Below are positions 34,735 through 47,620 of a stretch of DNA of 64,000 nucleotides, piece by piece (the stretch's first letter is position 1; the number at the start of each line of letters is the position of its first letter). Made by a program: the position numbers and the translations under genes. Where the stretch lies: positions 22,813,501-22,877,500 of the forward strand of contig CM076140.1 of the NCBI GenBank assembly GCA_038025085.1, read 5' to 3'. The notes below the pieces were generated by a model, which was not told where the DNA came from, did not search any database, and was given only the letters and a program-made list of their open reading frames with translations. This DNA comes from Tetragonia tetragonoides. Lineage: Eukaryota > Streptophyta > Magnoliopsida > Caryophyllales > Aizoaceae.

Positions 34735-35097
34735 TCACCTTTGCAAATGGCCACTGGATTCCACATTTTCCGCTTCATGCTGAATAGTACATTGTATCGA
34801 CTCGACAGAAGCATTGGAATCATCATCTGCAGCATCATTCTTTGCACACTCTTGCACCTGGTGGCTGGCCTCAAATATATGCACCTGTAGTACCCGCTCG
34901 TCAACAAGTTCAAAGACACAGGTATCCCCGAATTTTACACCATTGTCACGTACAAATGACAGCCAACCACCACAAAACTTTGTTTGGTGTCCATAACGAC
35001 CTGAAATGACATTCCAACAGTCCCCTCTCACATTACGGAGAACTATCTGTGTCTTGTAAGAGGGCAGGTGTGCAGCAGAAAACGTTCTAGGGATAGC
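34735..35097 (-). CDS. Last exon, B3 domain 3 and C-terminus
   Basis: Acceptor CCTTGCACAG. It reads AIPRTFSAAHLPSYKTQIVL, CGGWLSFVRDNGVKFGDTC, VLQVHIFEAS, then an acidic tail to TGA. The preceding intron (35098-36573) holds a 28-bp tandem duplication near 36120-36175 and no recognised gene. Confidence 0.9.
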   Translation of the reverse strand, partial: AIPRTFSAAHLPSYKTQIVLRNVRGDCWNVISGRYGHQTKFCGGWLSFVRDNGVKFGDTCVFELVDERVLQVHIFEASHQVQECAKNDAADDDSNASVESIQCTIQHEAENVESSGHLQR

Positions 35098-38000
35098 CTG
35101 TGCAAGGAAATACCAGAAATATTTAAATCTTCAGCACAAAATATAGAAAAAATAAATTGCAGTAATGGGTTACATATCAAGGGTGAGAAATCTCCAAGGT
35201 TGAGGCCTTTTGCAACGAAATAAGAACTGCAAAGCATTAAAAGCTGTCCAAGATCGTCAGCAGCAAATCATCTAAACTAAAATCAGAAGGTGAGCTACAC
35301 AAGCTTGAGGCTGGTCGAACTCAAGGCTTCAAGAAAGGGGTTATACCGAGAGATTCTGTTCAGGCAGGATATTCCGGAAAAAGTTGGCAAAAGGAAAGAC
35401 AGTTTCACATTCAGGCTATTTTAACAAATATACGCACAACAACATGAGTATTTGGGTCTGGATAGATTACCTCTTTTTTTTATTCATAAGAAGTATAGAA
35501 GGGAAATAAACTCATTCCGTTTCCCATATATTAGGTTGCTTATATCCCATTTGGTTGAGTTAAATTTCCCCAATTTGGGATTCCTTTCATCTATTTATTG
35601 TTTGAAATTCCCTTCACTGGAAATCATGTTCTTCCACCCTCTCAACTATCCCACCCTCGCCACCTTCCTATCATTCTTCACCCATCACCCTCACTCCCTT
35701 CTCCAAGACCTCCACTGCCCTACAAATCAGGCACCTTTCTTGCACATAGTGTCTGCCTGTTTTCGCTCCTCCGCTGTTTTTTGCCTACTCCACTGGCCTC
35801 TCTCACATACTCATAGCATGGCTCATGCCAGATGCCACAGAAATCAAAAAGGCCCTCCTTGGCTTCCTGAACCAAAATCAAGCGGGATGTTATGTCCATT
35901 GCTACTTCTCCTTACCTATCCATTCCCTTTTCCTTACCTTTCTGTTTCCCTTTGTGAACTTTGAACCCAAATGCCACCTTAGTACACAAGTAAAAGACGC
36001 TAAACTCCAGGCAGTGAATGCTGACGTGGCACTCTTTCTTTTTATTTATCATTACTGCTTGCTCACTTAGAGCTTTTGTCGTATTCTTTCAGGTATCAGT
36101 GAACGCTCCATTATAAGTTATAACCCAATTAGGAAAACAAAAGGGAAACCCAATTAGGAAAACAAAAGGGAAAAGAAATGGCTATGCATACGATAGACAG
36201 TAAAGAGTAATCGGAGTTTACTTTTCTTTTTTTTGCCGCGTAGTAAGAGTAATTGAATCAGATAGTCCCTACCCATTTCTGTCGGTAAGTAACTGCAGGC
36301 CATATCAGGTATTCCACAACACTATTTTTTAAAAGCGCACATATCATACATGTCATCATATCCTGTCCCCCTTAGATCCAAGTCATCCAACTAGCATTAA
36401 CAATGCCAAAGAGGATATTTATGAATTACTCACGTATACAACATACAAGTCATCAAGCTGAACATTAACTTAATTAGGATAATCCAATTATTTGGGCATG
36501 TGTAGCAACAAAAGTACAGGAAAGAAAAAGGAGAAAGAATGGGCTTAAAAATGGACGTGTCAAAAATACTCACCAGGGTAAAGGATCCACCGACATTGGA
36601 ATTCACCATGACTTTCATGAAATTGGGAAAAGGAGAAGTAAAGGATAAAGGTTCTCCTGCATATTCAGCTGTCACTGGGTTCTGCAAAGTACTTCTGTGT
36701 AAATCTTCTTTAGATCTTTCACTTGTTTCATATGATATGGTCTCTTCAGCATTACATCCTACGAGCTGGTCTGACAACAGTAAAAGAAAAAGGAAAATAT
36801 CAAATTTGGGAACATATCAAACATGCAGTTCATCTCCACAACCTCAAGCGCAAGAGTCAAAGACTTACATGCTAATTAGTACTAAATGTAAGTTACTTCA
36901 GCCACAGTAAGAAAATTTGCAATTTACATTGCATAATTATCGTGTCCACCGTTTCCAGTGGAGCCAAAAGCTTCACTACTCTTTGGCTTCGGAATATAAT
37001 GGACTAAAGCAAAGTGGCTCATAAAACTGTCGGTACTTCTTATTTATTGTGAAGTTGTCGATGGTCGTCGCACTTCGGATCTCAGGTCAAACGGAAACAG
37101 CCTCTCTGTGGGACTCTCACAGGGGTAAGGTTGCGTGCAACCGACCCCCCCCTATCCTGCCTAGGCGGGGAGCCTCTTTGGAGGGACTAGGGCAATGTTA
37201 ATGTTAATGTACTTGCATAATTATTATAAAAGATCTAAGTGACTTGCAACCAAAAGGATGAGACCTAACGAAAAAAAGAGAAAGAAAATAAAAGAAGAAA
37301 ATACACCTATTATACAAATCTTAACTCTTACCAGAGCAGATCATATCAGGATATGTATTTAAATATTCAGGAGAGTGATAATCATAAGGTACCTGTGCTG
37401 TTGTTGTACTTTCTTGATGTTTGGGAGGGAGCAAAATTGACAGGACAAATCAGAGCAGTAGCGTACTCAGTTGTATCACTGGAGGATGCTGCATCTTGGT
37501 GTGATTCAGGGATTATTTCTGGACCTTTCCCATGCTGTTCATCATCAAGTATAATTAGCTCATTTATTAGTTCTGAGATATTTGGAGGATGGACCTCATT
37601 ATCTTGTTGTAGATCTTCCGCAACTTTATGAGGCGACCCACCCGATCCATCACCACAGGTCTCAATGCAACGTTTTTGACTTTCACTGTCCAGCCCTTCC
37701 AAACCCAGGCGTAAAATGTGGACACGCATTTCAAAGTTATCTACAAGTTCAAAAATGCATACATCTTGCATCTTGATATTGTTACCACGGGCAAACGCCA
37801 ACCAGCCACCAGATAGAGTATGCATTCTGGAACGCGATTTTACTGTTGGCACACAACTTAGTACCCAGGAGTCTCCATTTAGATTTCGAAGGATGACTTG
37901 TAGTCGGCCGTTTGGGAGATGTGCCATCGAAAAGCTAACAGGAATTTTCTGCAAGCAGGTAGCACCAGAGTTCATACAAAATTGGAGGAAACACAGCAAG

Positions 38001-41000
38001 TTACTGCAATCGAGCAAAAAACACTTCCAATCTTGAGGGATCAACCTCGCCGTGTAAGTTCAAGCCAGCAAGTTCTATGTGCTCTCATCAATCAAGCAAG
38101 GGCATAGGAATGACAATCACTGTCCATGAGTTGCATTCAAGGTTTTAAAAATCAGCCGTGACGACACGACGTCATTGGTAAAGGTTTTTGAGCTTACCGA
38201 GTCCGTGAAATCAGGCCGTGAAAACCATGAGCGTTCTATGTTACCTGCGGAAGTGGTGCCGCAGCCGGTACCACAATCGCGACCGCTTAAAACCCTCTTG
38301 CAACTCATGAAGGAAATAGTTGCACTTAAACTTTGGTGTTGTATAATGTGTAAAGTAAAAAAAGATATCCACTTAAGATATAATGAGAAAATCTCACTTC
38401 ATTCCTTTTTCATTGCTTTCGTCTAATTGAAATATACTGCAACTGCAATCGTTGCATCAATTGATTGGCCAGGAACAGGTAGCAAGAGGTACAAAATGAA
38501 TGAACTCGTCTTATAATGCAGCCTAAGGTCGAGCACTCGAGTTCATTGGGGTGTCCCTTAAAGCAATGATGAAACTACTATGTCATGCATCTTTTCATGT
38601 AGTACCTACATGCACCATCTTCTTCATGTTTACTTCACCAGAAATCACGAAGATGAACAAAATACAGCGCTGCAGGAGAGAGGAAAACTACTTACCATGG
38701 TACCTCTATCGCTGATATTGGAATATTTCACAACTCTTACAAAATACGGAAAACTGGAGGTGAAGTGTTGAGCAGCCCTTGTTTCTAAAAACTTCGATAT
38801 GCAGAACTTTTTCTGATTATCAGTCTCTGGTTCAGAAATATGGTTACGCATTAGTTGTAAAACTAAGAAATGCTTCTTACAAGAACATTGATCATATCAA
38901 AAGATATTCCCCCATTTTCTCTAAGGTGGTGTTTACTAGGTTGCAATCATATACAATGCAATGCAATCATTTTATAGGGTAAATGGGAAGTGGAAAAGGA
39001 AAAAGGGGAGGAAGGAGATGGAAAAAGTAAGATTGATTACACCATCCAAAGTAATCATCATTACATGGGAAAAGTTGAGCAATTGTGATTACAATGGATA
39101 ATGCATTCAACCCCACTTTTCCTATCCCTCTCCTCCCACTCCTTCACTTTTCACCTCCTATTTACCCTATAAAATGATTGCATTGCATTGCATTTGATTG
39201 CAACCTAGTAAACGAGGCCTAAGTTGCATTTTCTGACAAAACAACAAAGAGAGACAGAACAATGAATAAAAAAAGATTTCACAGTTCCTCTACAGTGCTA
39301 AGATTCCGGTTAGAAGAAAAAGATTGAATGATCTCTTAGCATGCAGCTTGGGATACTTTATTTTGCTTTACTTGCAGAAGGCGTTTCTCTGAGCACACTT
39401 ACTGAATACTCAACAAGTTTCCTTTTTCTTTGATTATAAGAGCAGCCTAGTGCATGAGCCTCCTGCAGTCCTACCAAAGTCATGTGGAACAAGAGTCAAA
39501 TGTGCAGCCTTACCCCTGCTTTTCCAGAGAAGTTAATTTATGACCCAAGCCCATTGATTTCATATCATACTGGTTTCTCTAAGGCTCACCCTCTTACCCT
39601 CTTGCGCTCTTACACTAGTCGTCATCATAAAAAGTGGTGAAAATTTATACATAACCAAAAAATGTCTATTTTGAAGAGAAAACATTACTTGTGTCTGTGT
39701 GGGAACAGGATGGATCAAATAGTTAAGGAAAAAAACAGTTATGTGAATTCCGTATGCAACTGAGCAAGATATGCTGGCTGCACGCAATGCAACAACAGAA
39801 TCAAACAAAATAGAATCACTGTACTTACTTTTCTTCTTTGTGAAAGCTTTCTTCAGTTTTGACGCGTTCTTCTTTTTGTGAGTATTTACCACAAAACGCA
39901 TCTTTTCACCACTTCCAAACGCTGGCATAGCTAACACAATTGGCCTCTCTGATGCTGTGACCAAATTCTGTTTGCTATTGACATATCCATTTACTACAAG
40001 CCCCTCAAGCCCCTGACCTTCAGTACAAGACACTTCTAAATTCTGATGCTTGCTTGCAGCTTTGAGACCCAGATGAACTGGTGTCCAGGTCCCCTTAATT
40101 TTCTTTTCACTAGCCCTGTCGGGAAAGGCAGCTTCACCCGCCCTTTTTCTTTTCTTTCCTATAGTTCCATTGATATCGAAAAGGTCTTGGCTGCATTTTG
40201 CATAGTCAGCTTCCTCTTTCTCACATGAGGTTTCATCAAAAATTTGTACGGTGAATTCCAAATTTCCATCATACGTAAAGTGAAGAGAGTCACCACATTG
40301 GATGGAATGATCTTTTACAAATGCAGGCCATCCATCATCGAAAAACAAATGACCATTGTGCTCAATCAGGTTCACATGCCAGATGTTGCCACTGGGCCCT
40401 CTCAATGAGACAGATTTAGACGTTCTAGCAGCCAGGTGTCTAACAAAATTAGATGGGATTTTCTGCAATTAAAGTATTAATTTATCACCAACCAAAGGGG
40501 AAGCTTCGTGGCAACAAAGAGCGGAGAACTACTAATCATTGTCCTCTATTGTGAAAATCATCATAAAACTACACATGGAGAGGATAATCATTTATGGCAA
40601 AATGAATAAATATCAACAGGTTTGATTTCTGAAAGTGACAATGGCGTAGTCAGGAAGCAAGCTTAATACACTTTCAGTAAAAACAGGAACTGGTGAAGCA
40701 CTACACATATATTATCTGCCATAATATCCTTCATCAGTGTCTGCGATGTGGGTACAAAGATCCCAATCCCAATATGCATCATTCACTTATATGCGTTGGG
40801 TCAGAGAACACAAAACACTACTTATGTACAATAAAACATCTCTGCTTTAAAGCTATTTATATAACACAACAAATTGTTTACCAGCCTAGGAATTTTGTTC
40901 CTACTAACTTTAAGCATATAATTAAGGTAACGTTTATCATCCCTATAAAGGGAGCTTAATTGACATCCATAAAGATCTCTCACTTACAGTTTGCATGAAA

Positions 41001-41713
41001 CATATCACTTTTCAACCAGGTTGTATAGCAAACAATAATTCATTATAGTCAAACACTACCAGAAAACAAAAATTCTCATACAATGCTCGTTCTTCACCCC
41101 TCTCCCCTACTAACAACCCCCACCCCTCTTACACCCTCCCTATTTCCTTTTCTAACTGTCTAGATGTCATTCAAAGTTAAATCATAAACCCTCCGAACAC
41201 AGTCACTTTTTTTCTTTTCTTTTTACATTTATACAGTGAGTTATCTTGACGCATTTTTCATGCAATTCTCTCGTCTTCTTCCAATTTCTTGTCCAATAAA
41301 TAGGTCATAACCAGGTGGGCATCAAACACTAATGCAGAGAATACTGCAGGTGGAAAAATCAAATTTTAGAATTCACATACACCACCACTAGCCAACCATA
41401 CCCATCAAGCCAATGCCTTTCCAAATTCAAAGTACACCCACTTAATATCTTGGTCTAAAGGGTTAGATTTCCACAAGCTTACCCCTTTCAATCACAAAAA
41501 GGATATTCTATTAAACCCTTTACTGTAAAACCATAGTCAACCAAATTCAAAATTAATAGAAAAGATACATGATTTATGCTGCTTTACTTCACTAGCAAAC
41601 CCATCCAAAGTTTGAAAAAATAAAACTAAACAAATTAGAACAGAAAATTGGAGAATGTGATATATACCAGTCTGCGAGAACACAAATTGGGAAGGAAAAC
41701 CTCCAAGAAACAT
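34735..41713 (-). CDS. REM-type transcription-factor gene with three B3 domains
   Basis: Exons on the minus strand: 40462-39829, 38784-38696, 37948-37393, 36770-36574, 35097-34735 (stop TGA). Every junction has GT-AG ends and the phases add up (1, 0, 1, 0), giving 1839 nt without a stop. A 5' coding exon ends at 41588 (FFQTLDGFASE, donor GTAAAG). Its start is tentative: ATG at 41713 with a 75-bp intron (41626-41700). B3 domain 1 spans KIPSNFVRHLAARTS to VQIFDE. Domain 2 is split over two exons (HFTSSFPYFVRVV / KIPVSFSMAHLPNGR). Domain 3 is split likewise (SFTSPFPNFMKVM / AIPRTFSAAHLPSYK). A basic linker KKKNASKLKKAFTKKK could act in nuclear import. These proteins bind DNA in the nucleus. The gene looks intact. 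It lies about 11 kb from a second REM gene on the same strand. Confidence 0.9.
36574..36770 (-). CDS. Exon with linker and N-terminal part of B3 domain 3
   Basis: Acceptor TACTGTTGTCAG, donor GTGAGT. It ends SFTSPFPNFMKVMVNSNVGG SFTL, which aligns with the exon at 38784-38696. Domains 2 and 3 thus share an intron position and probably arose by duplication within the gene. Confidence 0.85.
37045..37215 (+). mobile_element. SINE-like sequence in an intron of the three-B3 gene
   Basis: It contains GGGGTAAGGTTGCGTGCAAC, CCCTATCCTGCCTAGGCGGG, GGAGCCTCTTTGGAGGGACT and a terminal TTAATG repeat. This pattern resembles the 3' body and simple-repeat tail of plant tRNA-derived SINEs. The 5' promoter boxes are not clear, so it is probably truncated or diverged. 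Confidence 0.5.
37393..37948 (-). CDS. Exon with most of B3 domain 2
   Basis: Acceptor CTTGCAG, donor GTACCT. It contains LQVILRNLNGDSWVL, LSGGWLAFARGNNIKMQDVC and FEMRVHIL. An acidic, low-complexity linker follows (EDLQQDNEVHPPN). The matching N-terminal part of the domain is exon 38784-38696. Confidence 0.9.
38125..38312. mobile_element. MITE-like inverted repeat in an intron of the three-B3 gene
   Basis: The left end, CATGAGTTGCATTCAAGGTT, matches the inverted right end, CATGAGTTGCAAGAGGGTTT, followed by TTAA and GTC/GCG-rich sequence. Superfamily not determined. Confidence 0.6.
38696..38784 (-). CDS. Exon with N-terminal part of B3 domain 2
   Basis: An 89-nt exon (acceptor GTTTTTAG, donor GTAAGT) reading AAQHFTSSFPYFVRVVKYSN. 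Its entry and exit phases match both neighbours. Confidence 0.85.
38925..39219. mobile_element. Tourist-like MITE (PIF/Harbinger) in an intron of the three-B3 gene
   Basis: Inverted arms of about 80 bp share TTTACTAGGTTGCAATCA and ATGCAATCATTTTATAGGG. A TAA duplication flanks it at 38922-38924 and 39220-39222. Confidence 0.88.
39829..40462 (-). CDS. Exon with B3 domain 1 of the three-B3 gene
   Basis: Acceptor TTTAATTGCAG, donor GTAAGTACAG. It contains SLRGPSGNIWHVNLIEHNG, DDGWPAFVKDHSIQCGDSL and the family-typical CEKEEADYAKCSQD, then a basic linker. Confidence 0.9.
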
Positions 41714-42149
41714 GGCCTTCTGGGTTTCAGCATCTCTATTGATTCTTTTAACCAGCCTTCCAATTAACACATTCCACTCACCTACATTCCAGAACGAAAT
41801 TAAAGATCATTTTGATTTAATTAAAATTTGAGGGGACACATAAAGGGAAAAGGCCAAAACCAAAAGGGAACATGCTGAAATTTCTGATTTTTATGATAAC
41901 AATGGGGTTTAGTAATTGGCAGACAAATTGTTTTTGCATGAATGAAAACCTAACAAAAATTAGAGAGAAAAGAAAATCAATTTGACAAATAATTTGCAGA
42001 AATTAGAGAGAAATTGATGCTGATAAACTCACCAAGAAAGGTACTCGCCAGTAATTCGTCCCACCCAGGAGAGAGAGAGAGAGAGAGAATGAGAGAGAGA
42101 GAGAGAGAGAGAGAGAGTAAATGAGTGAGGAGAGAGAGAAAGCGAGAGA

Positions 42150-42230
<81 letters not shown>
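41714..42230 (-). promoter_or_regulatory. 5' leader/promoter region of the three-B3 gene with GA and GT microsatellites
   Basis: Going upstream from the gene there is a donor-like CTTTCTTG|GTGAGT near 42031, which suggests a spliced 5' UTR. Beyond it lie GA repeats (42067-42118 and 42129-42149) and a 78-bp GT repeat (42152-42229). GA/CT tracts are common near plant transcription starts. The exact start is not determined. Confidence 0.5.
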
Positions 42231-42461
42231 TTTTTATTACCCGCGCACAGAAACGGAAACATACGAATGATATGATACAGCAACGGATACTATGATTAAT
42301 GCTGAAATGGCTAACTTTACCCTTTCAATTGGTGCTTCGCCTCACAAGTCACAGCTGAGAGTCTGAGACCTCAGTCATGAATTGTCATGGATACCAATGG
42401 GAACTAATTGTCTAATTCTGGGTATTGATTTTTTATTTTTGTCTGTATTATTGGTTGATTG
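42231..42461. other. Short spacer upstream of the three-B3 gene
   Basis: Nothing recognised. Confidence 0.5.
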
Positions 42462-42462
42462 A

Positions 42463-42463
42463 C

Positions 42464-42519
<56 letters not shown>
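42463..42519. repeat. (TAT)n microsatellite
   Basis: About 19 uninterrupted ATT/TTA units. ORFs of poly-Asn here are artefacts. Confidence 0.97.
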
Positions 42520-42520
<1 letters not shown>

Positions 42521-43470
42521 AACAAATGTCATATAGACCCTTAACGTTAGATGTTACGGTTACATAGACCATCGACGTTGAAAATGGGTCATATAAACCC
42601 CCAACGTTTAATTTTCAGCCATATAGACCACTTGATTGCCGGAAAGTAGGAGAGTGTACAACACTTTCCGGTAATGCAAGTGAGTAAAGTGAAAATAATG
42701 GTTGAACCAAAATTTCTTCATAAACGACTGCTGCAATTTTTTAAAAAAGAGATGCAAAAAGAAACCGACTATTTGACAATTACAATTTGCAACTACGCCA
42801 ACAAAACTCTTCATCTACGTAAATTCCTGATATGGGCACAAGTCACTGGCAGTAAATAAAGTTATGTGGAAATGTTTAAATAAGTTCTCTTTTATTTTAT
42901 TTTTTTGTTTTGGCAAAGAGAAACTTCCTTCCTATTTAAACGTGGCTAAAGGGCACCTCCTAACGCACGCCCTCGGGTATTCCCAAATTAATTCGTGTAA
43001 AAGAGAAATAAACTCTGATTCATTCATCATGTTAAAACTGCCCAAAAATGATGAATGAAATCTTTAGATCTCATATATGGAGTAAAGTATATCCATTAAA
43101 TGATTCAAAAAAGCCTTCATTTCATTTTTTTTTTCCTTCTATATTTGATTATCATGTAGGTTAATGTTGCAGACATTCTACACCAAAAGGTCACTCGTAC
43201 TCATCTTGTTTTGGGTTTTTAAAAGTTAAGAAACTTCTTGGGGTCTAATTGGGGAAGAAATAAGGGGGAGAACAACTAATATAACAAGACTAGATAAATT
43301 TAAACGAGAAAGAATAAGGAAAATCTAAGATTTCCCTGTCATGCTCGCTGGAAATTTTTGACGAGATGTAAGTGTGGTGACATTTTATTGTTTAAAAAAT
43401 TCGTAACCAGTGAAAGTTCGTGTTATTAATCGCAACCTATTAAAAGTTGGTGTCATTTTCATCAATTTAC
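42520..43470. other. Unassigned AT-rich sequence
   Basis: Begins with four imperfect copies of CATATAGACC-like text (42528-42630), then nothing recognised. Confidence 0.5.
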
Positions 43471-44942
<1,472 letters not shown>

Positions 44943-46486
44943 TGTAGGCTACCGGGTTTTTCTCCCTTTTTTTCCCTTGATTTCCGGGTGGCCGGACGGG
45001 TAGCCTGGGAGAGCGTGGATGTTTGGGTTTCGTGAATATTTGAGTGTGAATGCACGTGAAGATTTTCCTTTCACACTAAGGACATGATTAAGATTGTCAG
45101 AAGTCGCCACCAAATTTAAGGAAATTTGGAACCCTTGGAATCAAGTCGATAGTCTAGATAGACGTCAACTCAATTCCTATGCACCCCAATCCCTATTGGG
45201 GAAATTGACTTCATAAATGAGTTCGGGGGCGTGAGTACGAGCTAGGAAGGTGTTAGGCACCCAACTCGCCCGTTGACATCAATGACCTTTACTAATCGAT
45301 TCAATGCAATTATTAATGCTACGGTTCCAAACAAGGTTCAATTTGTCCAAATTCCTAGTTTTAACTAATGGGTTGAACAAACATTGTTATTGTGACCACT
45401 TTTAACAATTTATCAAGTTACATGCTTTTATTGCTAGAAAATGATAAATATGCTAAAACCTGCGAGTTAGAAGGCAAACAAGTAATTCATCCACCAATTC
45501 ACAAACAAAGCATAATTTAATCATAAGAAGCAATAATTAGCAAAATACGCATTCATTCATCCATTAATTAGGCTTAATACAAGCCCTTTTGCTCAAAACG
45601 CGCCATGCATGTGCATATCACATAAACCAAATTCGTTAGTAAAAACAAGAAATATAAAATTTATTGAAAACCCTCAGGTTGGATTACCTGGATGCTCACA
45701 ATGAATTTATTGGGTTGTTATGCTTGAATTCTTGCTCTTGATGAAGTATGAATGTTTATTTTGTGGTGCTAGGGGTAAGGAGTAGAATCAGAAATTCTGG
45801 TTTAATATGAGAGAGAATGTCTAAACTCTAAAATTCCCAACCTGAGAGAGAAACTGCCAACCAAAAGACCAACCTCTTCAACTGAACCCTAAGGTTTGTT
45901 TATATAGAAGAAGGGGAGTTGCCAGGGTTTGGCACGGAAATCGAATGGGCCTCGAATTTGCCGTCCACGAGAAAAGGTCCAGGCGGCCATGCAACTAGGC
46001 CGAACGGCTGAGCCGGCAGGACAAGCGGTCAAGCCGCTTGGCAAGAAGTTTAGCGACTAGGCAATGCAAGCGGTCAAGCCGCTTGGCCTAGCGGTCACCG
46101 CTTGAACTCAAGCGTAACCGCTTGGACCTGGAGCGGCCTACCTGCATAGGCGCCTGACGGGCTTTTCACGCGGGGGAGGCTTTTCGGAGGGGGTCCACGC
46201 AGGATTGACTTAGTTTTCTTGTTTGACCAAGGGTTGACTCATGGGTTTGGGTTCCCTTTCGGGCCCTTAGGTTCAAAGAGGTCTATCTCTCAGTTTTGGA
46301 CTCCAATTGAATTGAGTCCAACTGGTTTGGATCACCTGTACAAAAGGCTTCCACTGGTTAAATCAAATGAACTTGGCTAATCATCAGAGCAATTATTCTC
46401 GCAACCCAAGTTCGAGCAAAATCCAATCCTTTCATCATCGGGTTTTTTATGGGGACTTATCATAGACATAATTTTTAGTGTCTACA
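44943..46486 (-). repeat. 3' LTR of the Tat-type element
   Basis: The minus strand begins TGTAGACACTAAAAAT at 46486 and is taken to end GGTAGCCTACA at 44943. It shares the GTCGCCACCAA motif and the overall layout with the LTRs at 59848-61400 and 61720-63127. A block of GC-rich palindromes (45983-46150) precedes a TATATAAA box (45898-45906, minus strand). The left end is less certain than the right. Confidence 0.75.
45983..46150. promoter_or_regulatory. 21-bp-periodic palindrome array upstream of the LTR TATA box
   Basis: CGG cores start at 45983, 46004 and 46025, then 46070, 46091, 46112 and 46133: steps of 21 bp with one 45-bp step. Two units are the perfect-type AAGCGGTCAAGCCGCTTGG. The TATA box follows about 75 bp downstream on the minus strand. 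Confidence 0.85.
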
Positions 46487-46507
46487 GCAGCCCCTGCTAC
46501 TTTGGCC
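46487..46507 (-). promoter_or_regulatory. Purine-rich tract next to the 3' LTR
   Basis: AAAGTAGCAGGGGCTGC on the minus strand abuts the LTR start. The same position in the relative at 61401 reads AAAGTGGGGGCTTC. It is the expected primer site for plus-strand DNA synthesis. Confidence 0.7.
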
Positions 46508-46639
46508 AAGCTCGAATAGAGCGAAGTTCAAAGTATTCCTGTGCCAATACCTGCAACAAAACAGGCAAACTGAATGAGTTGACAATCAGTTAGAGATAAA
46601 CAATCATTTTTAGAATAAAGTAGTAATTTTCTCGGTTTA

Positions 46640-47160
46640 TTTGACCGAGAGTTTGACCCTATACTGTAGGTCACACAATAATTTTCCTTCGACCATTAGT
46701 CGAACGGAGAGACCATGTGCTTTAGGTCACACAATAAAAATATTCCGTAAGATAAATGATAAAACATCCTTCGATTTTTAGTCGAAGGGCGACCCTGTGC
46801 AGTAGGTCAAACAATAAACATCTTTTGATTTTCGGTCGAAGGGGAACCCTGTGCTGTAGGTTACACAATAAAAGTATTTCGTTAGAAATAAGAATAATGA
46901 TAAAAATCCTTTGATTTTCAGTCGAAGGGTGACCCTGTGCTGTAGGTCAGACAATAAGCGTCCTTCGATTTTCAGTCGAACTAGAACCCTGTGCTGTATG
47001 TTACACAATAAAAGTATTTCTTTGGAAATAAGAATAATGATAAAAATCCTTTGATTTTTAGTCGAAGGGTGACCCTTTGTTGTAGGTCAGACAATAAACG
47101 TCCTTCGATTATCAGTCGAAGGGGAACCCTGTGCTGTAGGTTTCACAATAAAATATTTAG
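46640..47160. repeat. Minisatellite of hairpin monomers near the 3' LTR
   Basis: Repeated units contain CTTCGATTTTCAGTCGAAGG (a small hairpin) followed by ACCCTGTGCTGTAGGTYACACAATAAA. Monomers near 46770, 46822, 46908, 46961, 47047 and 47100 pair up into a higher-order unit of about 135 bp. Confidence 0.85.
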
Positions 47161-47395
47161 AAATAAGATGGGTAGTAAATGTTATTGTAAAAGGTAATAA
47201 AACGTTGCTCAGAGCTTAGGTCGGATGCAAGCCCATGCCATTAGGCCGAGTATAAATGTACAAACCTGTGGGTTTAAAGTGGTCCTGCTTTCATAAACGG
47301 ACTTTGAAACGCAAATAACTGCTGTGGGCCGCACGTGGGACCCACTGATTTTGAACCAACGGCCCTTAAAATGTCATAAGAGAGAGAGAGTGAGT

Positions 47396-47580
47396 CAGGC
47401 GGTCAAACCGCCACGTCAAGCGGTCGAACCGCTAGGTGGAGTGGCCAAACCGCTTGCTGGAGCGGCTATGACGCTTGGTGGAGCGGTTGAACAGCTCCCC
47501 ATAACGGTCAAGCCGTTTGGACTAGCGGCCAAGACGCGTGGCTTGCGGTTCAGTCGCCAGCTGAGCGGTCTGACCGTCCA
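47396..47580. promoter_or_regulatory. 21-bp-periodic palindrome array upstream of the PMD gene
   Basis: Nine imperfect palindromes of the form AGCGGTCNANCCGCT start (at the GCGG or equivalent) at 47399, 47420, 47441, 47462, 47483, 47504, 47525, 47545 and 47565. The spacing is 20-21 bp, two helical turns, so all units face the same side of the helix. Confidence 0.92.
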
Positions 47581-47620
47581 CCTAGGCATTTTGACCGGCT
47601 GTTGGATTTTCAGCGTGTGT

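Noticed and set aside
35452..35964. 170-codon plus-strand ORF in the last intron of the three-B3 gene
   Set aside because: Antisense, Pro/Leu/Phe-rich from CT-rich DNA, no domain recognised. I could not show it is a transposon either.
41537..41770. Unspliced 77-codon reading as the first exon of the three-B3 gene
   Set aside because: It opens with GTG and runs past the splice donor at 41588. Only the FFQTLDGFASE part fits the B3 family, so I keep a spliced start as tentative.
46640..47160. Possible CRISPR-like array of repeats with hairpins
   Set aside because: Plant nuclear DNA; units are contiguous minisatellite copies without unique spacers of constant length.
47396..47580. Palindromes as a coding or tRNA-like feature
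   Set aside because: No cloverleaf, no open frame that fits, and strict spacing with a TATA box downstream points to DNA-level sites.
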